In this document: in pieces, positions 58,878 to 64,000 of the stretch | How the letters are laid out: the number at the start of each line of letters is the position of its first letter | Position numbering within the stretch: position 1 is the first letter of the stretch | NCBI RefSeq assembly: GCF_016592155.1 | Contig: NZ_AP024237.1 | Coordinates: forward strand, 2,170,001-2,234,000 | DNA: 64,000 bases | Direction of reading: 5' to 3' | Origin: Mycobacterium heckeshornense | GTDB lineage: Bacteria > Actinomycetota > Actinomycetes > Mycobacteriales > Mycobacteriaceae | The notes under the pieces: model-generated | What the model was told of the DNA's origin: nothing | What the model saw: the letters and a program-made list of their open reading frames with translations, nothing else | Database searches by the model: none | Translations under genes and position numbers: made by a program

Positions 58878-59225
58878 TCAGTGTGCGATCGCTAACACCA
58901 GTGCCGCAGCCGACAGCAGCAGATAGCCGCCCGGGAACGCGATGTTGGACAGCACCCGTGCTCGAACGTGGGTAACAACGGCGCCGATGAAGAACAGCAC
59001 CAGCCCCGCCGCAGCTGCGACACCGAGGATGCGCAGACCCAACAGGCCGGCGACGAGTCCGAGCGCTCCGGCGAGCTTGAGTGTCCCCAGCATCGGCAGC
59101 CACGACCGCGGCACCCCGACCCGGGCCGAGTTGGCCAGCACGAACTGAGCTGGGATGTAGTCCGCCACGGCGATCGCTGCGGTGACGACCGCGGTGAGCA
59201 GCGTGCCGACGATGTATAGGCTCAT
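58878..59225 (-). CDS. DoxX-like membrane protein
   Basis: 115 residues with four hydrophobic helices (VGTLLTAVVTAAIAVADYIP, MLGTLKLAGALGLVAGLLGL, VAAAAGLVLFFIGAVVTHVR, FPGGYLLLSAAALVLAIA), the DoxX_2 arrangement. ATG 59225 with GAGGAGA upstream. It is divergent from an ECF41-type sigma gene 76 bases away, a frequent pairing for this sigma group, and so is likely its target. Confidence 0.87.
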   Translation of the reverse strand: MSLYIVGTLLTAVVTAAIAVADYIPAQFVLANSARVGVPRSWLPMLGTLKLAGALGLVAGLLGLRILGVAAAAGLVLFFIGAVVTHVRARVLSNIAFPGGYLLLSAAALVLAIAH

Positions 59226-59273
59226 GGTGGTCTCCTCTACAACGGCGCGTTTGGTGGACGTGCTCACCTCCAT

Positions 59274-59300
59274 GACGGCGGCCACGTAGAAAAGGTGACC
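59274..59300 (-). promoter_or_regulatory. Candidate ECF41-type promoter of the DoxX gene
   Basis: On the minus strand GGTCACC (59300-59294) is followed after 16 bases by CGTC (59277-59274). This is close to the ECF41 pattern TGTCACA-N16-CGTC (five of seven in the -35, -10 exact). It lies ~50 bases before the DoxX ATG and overlaps the ribosome site of the sigma gene. Confidence 0.45.
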
Positions 59301-59301
59301 C

Positions 59302-60258
59302 ATGAGCGCGATTGACGATCTTGCGTACCGGTTCGACGCTGATCGACCACACCTGCGTGCAGTTGCGTTCCACCTGCTCGGCTCGGCTGCCGACGCCGAC
59401 GACGTGGTGCAATCGGCGTGGCTGAAAGCCAGCCGCGCCGACCCCGGCGCCGTCGAGAACCTGACCGGCTGGTTCACCACGATCACCGCCCGTGAGGCTC
59501 TCGACCAATTGCGGGCCCGCAACCGGCGAGCCGAGCACCCCCTGGGCGAGCCCAGCGACTGGGAGCGGACCTCGACCGCTGCCACAGCACCTGCCGACGA
59601 CGATGTGCTGCTGACCGATGCGGTCAGTCGTGCACTCGTCGTGGTCCTGGACCGGCTGTCACCGACACAGCGCGTCGCCTTTGTGCTGCACGACGTGTTC
59701 GGTCTGCCATTCGAGACGATCGGCGACCTGTTGGACCGGTCCCCGGCAGCGGCTAAAAAGCTGGCAAGCCGGGCCCGTCAGCGACTTCGCGCCGATCCGG
59801 TCGCCGAATCCCCGCGCAGCCGTAAGCACCTGCAGATCGTGGAAGCATTCCTGGCGGCGTCGCGCGGCGGTGACATCACCGCGCTGCTGCAGCTCTTGGC
59901 CCCGGACGTCGTGCGCCGAGTCGACCGCATCCTGGTTCCCCACGACGTTCCCGGCGAAATACACGGTGCTCAGCAAGTTGCCGAGGAGACTCGACAATTC
60001 GCCCACCGCGCCAAAGCTGGTGTGGTGCTGCTCATCGATGGGGTTCCCGGCATTGCGATCGCACCGCGCGGGCAACTGCAGGCAGTGCTGCGCATCGGAA
60101 TTGGAGACGATCAGCGCATCCACAGCATCGACATCGTCGGCGACCCCGACCGGCTCCGCACTGCCGTGCTGACAGTTCCCGCTGCCGCACTCAGGAATAG
60201 CACAGTCGGTCGGGGTAGCAACGACACCGTGCGAACCTTGGAGCGCGATGGGCGCTAA
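59302..60258 (+). CDS. ECF41-type sigma factor with SnoaL-like C-terminal domain
   Basis: 318 residues. Sigma region 2 (~1-75: LRAVAFHLLGSAADADDVVQ, then WLKASRADP) and region 4 (~115-170: LVVVLDRLSPTQRVAFVLHD, FGLPFETIGDLLDRSPAAAK) are followed by a ~140-residue SnoaL/NTF2-like domain. That domain controls activity in the ECF41 group in place of a separate anti-sigma factor. ATG 59302. The 3' end overlaps the solute-binding protein gene by 11 bases, so sigma and sugar importer may share a transcript. Confidence 0.92.
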   Translation: MSAIDDLAYRFDADRPHLRAVAFHLLGSAADADDVVQSAWLKASRADPGAVENLTGWFTTITAREALDQLRARNRRAEHPLGEPSDWERTSTAATAPADDDVLLTDAVSRALVVVLDRLSPTQRVAFVLHDVFGLPFETIGDLLDRSPAAAKKLASRARQRLRADPVAESPRSRKHLQIVEAFLAASRGGDITALLQLLAPDVVRRVDRILVPHDVPGEIHGAQQVAEETRQFAHRAKAGVVLLIDGVPGIAIAPRGQLQAVLRIGIGDDQRIHSIDIVGDPDRLRTAVLTVPAAALRNSTVGRGSNDTVRTLERDGR

Positions 60259-61564
60259 CACGTTCGGGCGGCGGGCGCTACTTCGTGGCGGCGCGCTACT
60301 CGGCACCGCCGCAGTGCTGCCGTGGCCGCAGGCATGCAGCGTCGACGACGGGGCACTGACGTTCTTCTTCGCCGCCAACCCGGAGGAGGCCGATGCCAGG
60401 ATGCGGATCGTCGACGCGTTTGCGCGTCGGCATCCCGACATCAGGGTTCGCACGCTGCTTTCCGGGCCCGGAGCGATGCAGCAGATCGCGACGTTTTGCG
60501 CCGGGGGCAAGTGCCCGGACGTGCTGATGGCCTGGGAAATGACTTACGCCGAGCTGGCCGACCGCGGCGTGTTGCTAGACCTCAATACCATGCTGTCACA
60601 AGACAAAGCGTTCGCCGCGCAGCTCAAGGCGGACAGCATCCCGTCGTTGTATGACACCTTCACGTTCAACGGCGGACAGTATGCTCTGCCTGAGCAATGG
60701 TCCGGGAATTACTTGTTCTATAACAGGCGACTGTTCACCGAGGCCGGCGTGCCGCCACCCCCGCGAAACTGGGATCAGCCGTGGAGCTTCGCTCAATTTT
60801 TAGAGACCGCAAGGGCCCTCACCAAACGGGACAGATCGGGACGGGCCACCCAGTGGGGATTCGTCGACACGTGGGCCCCGCCATACTCGGCTGGGCTATT
60901 CGCGATGAACAACGGCGCGCCGTGGTGTACCCCGCGCAGGAACCCCACCCGCGTCAACTTCGACAACGACGCGTTCATCGAAGGCATCCAGTTCTACGCC
61001 GACCTCGCCACCAAGCACAGGGTGGCACCAACGGTGACCGAGCAGCAGTCGATGTCAACGATGGATCTGTTCTCCGTGGGCAAGGCCGCGATGGCGCTGG
61101 GCGGGCACTGGCGATACCAGACCTTCGACCGGGCCGAAGGTCTTGACTTCGATGTCACAGTGTTGCCGACTGGTCCTAAAGGTCAAGGCGCCCAATCGAA
61201 CATCGGCACCACCGGACTGGCTATCGCGGCCAGCAGTCCCCGTGCGGAACAGGCATGGGAATTCGTGAAATTCGCCGCCGGCCCGATTGGACAGGCCTTG
61301 ATCGGCGAATCCCGCTTATTTGTACCGGTGCTGCGATCTGCGATCGGCTCGCCCGGATTTGTGAAGGCACACAGCAGATTACACAACATCGGCGTGCTCA
61401 CCGGCGGGCCCGCCCATTCGCAGGGTTTGCCCATCAGTCCGGCGTGGGAAAAGGTCAACGCTCTCATCGACCGCAATTTCGGGCCGGTACTGCGCGGGGC
61501 TCGTCCGGCGACCTCGCTGGCCGGGCTGACCGGTGCTGTCGAGGACGTGCTACGCAAACCATGA
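60248..61564 (+). CDS. Sugar ABC transporter solute-binding lipoprotein (Rv2041c-like)
   Basis: 438-residue extracellular binding protein of the carbohydrate type. The signal region has twin arginines (GRRALLRGGALLGTAAVLPW) and a late Cys (PQACS), consistent with a Tat-exported lipoprotein. Domain features are FFFAANPEEADARMRIVDAF, CPDVLMAWEMTYAELADRGV, ALPEQWSGNYLFYNRRLF and GKAAMALGGHWRY. ATG 60248 overlaps the sigma gene; its stop overlaps the permease start (ATGA). Sugar not identified. Confidence 0.92.
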   Translation: MGANTFGRRALLRGGALLGTAAVLPWPQACSVDDGALTFFFAANPEEADARMRIVDAFARRHPDIRVRTLLSGPGAMQQIATFCAGGKCPDVLMAWEMTYAELADRGVLLDLNTMLSQDKAFAAQLKADSIPSLYDTFTFNGGQYALPEQWSGNYLFYNRRLFTEAGVPPPPRNWDQPWSFAQFLETARALTKRDRSGRATQWGFVDTWAPPYSAGLFAMNNGAPWCTPRRNPTRVNFDNDAFIEGIQFYADLATKHRVAPTVTEQQSMSTMDLFSVGKAAMALGGHWRYQTFDRAEGLDFDVTVLPTGPKGQGAQSNIGTTGLAIAASSPRAEQAWEFVKFAAGPIGQALIGESRLFVPVLRSAIGSPGFVKAHSRLHNIGVLTGGPAHSQGLPISPAWEKVNALIDRNFGPVLRGARPATSLAGLTGAVEDVLRKP

Positions 61565-62514
61565 CAGCGACCGACGAACCCACCGTCCTGGTGCCGGCCA
61601 CCCGGACAGGCCGCCGCGCCGCGGTCCGCCGACGTGCCCGCGCCGGGCGCCTGTTCGTTGCCCCGAATCTGCTCGCGGTCGCCGTGTTCATGCTGTTCCC
61701 ACTGGTTTTTTCGCTCTACATGAGCTTTCAGAAGTGGGATGTGTTCACCCCACCGAAATTCGTCGGCCTGTCCAACTTCCGTAACTTGTTCACCGCCGAC
61801 CCGTTATTCCTCATAGCGCTGACCAACAGCGTGGTGTTCACCCTGGGCAGTGTGGTGCCCACAGTGTTAATCAGTCTCGTCGTCGCCGCGGTGCTCAACC
61901 GAAAGATCAAGGGAATCGGGCTTTTCCGGACTGCGGCATTCCTACCACTGGCGGTGTCATCGGTGGTGATCGCCGTGGTGTGGCAGTTCGTTTTCAACAC
62001 CGACAACGGATTGCTCAACATCATGCTCGGCTGGATCGGCATCGGCCCCATCCCGTGGCTGGTCGACCCGAAGTGGGCAATGGTCTCGCTGTGCTTGGTC
62101 AGTGTGTGGAAGAGCGTTCCGTTTGCGACGGTCGTGTTGCTGGCAGCGATGCAAGGGGTACCAGACAGCGTCTACGAGGCGGCCAGAATCGATGGGGCCG
62201 GCGAGTTACGACAGTTCGTCTCCATCACGGTGCCGCTGATCCGCGGCGCGGTGTCATTTGTCGTCGTGATTTCGATTATCCACGCATTTCAGGCATTTGA
62301 CCTTGTCTACGTGCTCACCGGCCGCAACGGCGGGCCGGAAACCGGAACCTACGTGTTGGGCATCATGCTGTTCCAGCACGCTTTTGGGTTCTTGGAGTTC
62401 GGTTACGCTTCCGCGTTGGCATGGGTGATGTTCGCCATCTTGCTGGTTCTGACGGTGATGCAGCTGCGGTTCGCGCGGAGGCGCTCCTGGGAGGTGGATC
62501 GTGGTCTCGGCTGA
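61561..62514 (+). CDS. Sugar ABC transporter permease (Rv2040c-like)
   Basis: 317-residue MalF/UgpA-type membrane subunit with six predicted helices. The EAA cytoplasmic loop that docks the ATPase reads DSVYEAARIDGAGELRQFVS followed by ITVPLIRG. A basic N-terminal tail (TGRRAAVRRRARAGR) precedes the first helix. ATG 61561 is coupled to the binding-protein gene. It overlaps the next permease by 14 bases. Works with the neighbouring permease and ATPase. Confidence 0.94.
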   Translation: MTATDEPTVLVPATRTGRRAAVRRRARAGRLFVAPNLLAVAVFMLFPLVFSLYMSFQKWDVFTPPKFVGLSNFRNLFTADPLFLIALTNSVVFTLGSVVPTVLISLVVAAVLNRKIKGIGLFRTAAFLPLAVSSVVIAVVWQFVFNTDNGLLNIMLGWIGIGPIPWLVDPKWAMVSLCLVSVWKSVPFATVVLLAAMQGVPDSVYEAARIDGAGELRQFVSITVPLIRGAVSFVVVISIIHAFQAFDLVYVLTGRNGGPETGTYVLGIMLFQHAFGFLEFGYASALAWVMFAILLVLTVMQLRFARRRSWEVDRGLG

Positions 62515-63343
62515 GCAGGTGATCAAGCACGGTGTGCTGCGCGGCGTTGCGCTCTACGTCGCTCTGATCGCTATCGCGTGGTGTGCGCTGTTCCCGATCC
62601 TGTGGGCATTGTCCGGATCGCTCAAGAGCGAAGGCGAAGTCAGCATGCCGACGCTGTTGCCGTCACACCCGCGGTGGTCCAACTACACCGAGGTGTTCAC
62701 CCTGATGCCACTTTGGCGCATGTTCTTCAACACGGTGCTGTATGCCGGATGTGTCACGGCCGGCCAGGTGTTCTTCTGTTCGCTGGCCGGCTACGCGTTT
62801 GCGCGGTTGAGATTCCGGGGTCGCGATGCGCTGTTCGTTTTGTACCTGGGTACCTTGATGGTGCCGCTGACCGTGACGGTCATTCCGCAGTTCATTCTGA
62901 TGCGGATCTTCGGGTGGACCGATACGCCATGGGCGATGATCATCCCCGGGTTTTTCGGCAGCGCATTCGGCACCTATCTGATGCGACAGTTCTTTCGTAC
63001 CCTGCCGGTGGAACTCGAGGAAGCCGCGATTCTCGATGGATGCACACCGTGGCAGATCTACTGGCGAATCCTGTTGCCGCACACCAGGCCCGCGCTCATG
63101 GTGCTCGCGGTGCTCACCTGGGTCAATGTGTGGAACGACTTCCTGTGGCCGCTGGTGATGATCCAGCGCAACAGTATTGCCACGCTTACCCTCGGTCTGG
63201 TGCGCATGCAGGGGGAGTACGTTGCTCGATGGCCGGTGCTGATGGCCGCATCGATGCTCATTCTGTTGCCCCTGGTGGTCGTCTACGCCGTCGCGCAGCG
63301 CTCGTTCATCCGCGGTATCGCTGTGAGCGGGCTCGGCGGGTGA
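62501..63343 (+). CDS. Sugar ABC transporter permease (Rv2039c-like)
   Basis: 280-residue MalG/UgpE-type membrane subunit. Six hydrophobic segments; the EAA loop is PVELEEAAILDGCTPWQIYW with ILLPHTRPAL. GTG 62501 starts inside the end of the first permease gene, so the pair should be made in equal amounts. The gap to the ATPase gene is 31 bases. Confidence 0.94.
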   Translation: MVSAEQVIKHGVLRGVALYVALIAIAWCALFPILWALSGSLKSEGEVSMPTLLPSHPRWSNYTEVFTLMPLWRMFFNTVLYAGCVTAGQVFFCSLAGYAFARLRFRGRDALFVLYLGTLMVPLTVTVIPQFILMRIFGWTDTPWAMIIPGFFGSAFGTYLMRQFFRTLPVELEEAAILDGCTPWQIYWRILLPHTRPALMVLAVLTWVNVWNDFLWPLVMIQRNSIATLTLGLVRMQGEYVARWPVLMAASMLILLPLVVVYAVAQRSFIRGIAVSGLGG

Positions 63344-63374
63344 GCCAGACACGTTTTGAAAGCGAGCATCTGCA

Positions 63375-64000
63375 GTGGCTTCGGTGAGCTTCGAACAGGC
63401 GACACGGCGCTATCCCGCGGCTAGCCGGCCCGCGGTGGATCGACTGGACCTCGACGTCGGCGACGGCGAGTTCGTCGTGCTGGTCGGACCGTCCGGATGC
63501 GGCAAAACGACGTCGCTGCGAATGGTCGCCGGGTTGGAAGCCCTGGACTCGGGGCGCATCCGGATCGGGGCCCGCGACGTGACCGACGTCGAACCCAAAG
63601 ACCGCGATGTGGCCATGGTCTTCCAGAACTATGCGCTGTACCCGCACATGACCGTGGCGCAAAACATGGGCTTCGCGTTGAAGGTCGCCCGAACGCCGAA
63701 GACCGAAATCCGCGACCGCGTGCTCGATGCGGCGCGATTGCTGGACTTGGAGCCCTATCTGGACCGCAAGCCGAAAGATCTTTCCGGTGGTCAGCGGCAG
63801 CGGGTCGCGATGGGGCGTGCGATCGTACGCCGTCCCCAGGTATTCCTGATGGACGAGCCGCTATCCAATCTCGACGCCAAGTTGCGGGTACAGACCCGCA
63901 GTCAGATCGCGGGACTGCAACGGCGGCTGGGCACCACCACTATCTACGTCACCCATGACCAGGTGGAGGCGATGACCATGGGCGACCGCGTCGCGGTGAT
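63375..64000 (+). CDS. Sugar ABC transporter ATPase (Rv2038c-like, 3' partial)
   Basis: MalK/UgpC-type nucleotide-binding subunit; the first 208 residues are in the window and the C-terminal regulatory domain is cut off. Walker A is [19 protein letters not shown]-loop [19 protein letters not shown], signature [15 protein letters not shown], Walker [17 protein letters not shown] and H-loop [10 protein letters not shown]. Start GTG 63375 (GTG 63384 possible). It energises the import system encoded just upstream. Confidence 0.95.
   Translation, partial: MASVSFEQATRRYPAASRPAVDRLDLDVGDGEFVVLVGPSGCGKTTSLRMVAGLEALDSGRIRIGARDVTDVEPKDRDVAMVFQNYALYPHMTVAQNMGFALKVARTPKTEIRDRVLDAARLLDLEPYLDRKPKDLSGGQRQRVAMGRAIVRRPQVFLMDEPLSNLDAKLRVQTRSQIAGLQRRLGTTTIYVTHDQVEAMTMGDRVAV

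Overview
The window is high-GC actinobacterial DNA from a Mycobacterium, most likely a slow-growing non-tuberculous species. From memory, gene order follows, inverted, the M. tuberculosis stretch from Rv2096c (pafB) to Rv2038c (sugar ABC ATPase): pafBC-tatAC-helY, pepE, cobLMK, cobIJ-cobH-cobG, cobN, ppm1, rbpA, pks12, lppI, lipT, pncA and a sugar ABC importer. The species cannot be fixed from the sequence alone.

Layout. 1-7.2 kb: pafB (5' truncated by the window edge), a six-copy 53-bp MIRU-type minisatellite, pafC, tatA, tatC, helY and a DUF4333 membrane protein. 7.2-10.7 kb: a 5'-3' exonuclease, the M24 peptidase pepE, a GyrA-like/GNAT fusion and an F420-binding reductase. 10.7-25.9 kb: a cobalamin region. 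An SDR gene and cobL-cobM-cobK overlap end to end, cobIJ-cobH-cobG run on the opposite strand (cobG carries an apparent frameshift), and cobN follows. Two LuxR-type regulator remnants and a fragment of a mycothiol-dependent isomerase-like gene bracket cobIJHG and a methionine-salvage operon (mtnA-mtnB fusion, mtnD, mtnC). 25.9-31 kb: an FDOR protein, dienelactone hydrolase, an amidohydrolase remnant, lnt and ppm1 as separate overlapping genes, rbpA with a stress-sigma-like promoter, and a small Cys-rich protein.

31.2-43.7 kb is pks12, a two-module reducing polyketide synthase of 4157 residues. Its AT domains carry different substrate motifs (methylmalonyl-type YASH, malonyl-type HAFH), and its modules share long, almost identical DNA blocks. 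43.7-51.7 kb: Rv2047c-like, lppI, then lipT, a kinase-like fusion protein, gluconokinase and DUF2784. 51.7-57.5 kb is accessory: a DoxX protein with an 11-residue repeat tail, DUF6328, and a TetR-controlled cluster (two methyltransferases, a terpenoid-cyclase-like (alpha/alpha) protein and a GT4 glycosyltransferase). The same 16-bp operator-like sequence lies at both of the cluster's promoter regions. 57.8-64 kb: two small genes, pncA with all catalytic residues, a DoxX/ECF41-type sigma pair, and the sugar ABC importer, whose ATPase runs off the window end.

Main items for follow-up: the translationally linked MIRU chain between pafB and pafC; the paired operators of the TetR cluster; the sigma-H/sigma-E-like promoter of rbpA; near-identical blocks in pks12; the GyrA-like/GNAT fusion; the split LuxR remnants; and the cobG frameshift. 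No tRNA, rRNA, IS element, CRISPR array or phage gene was recognised.
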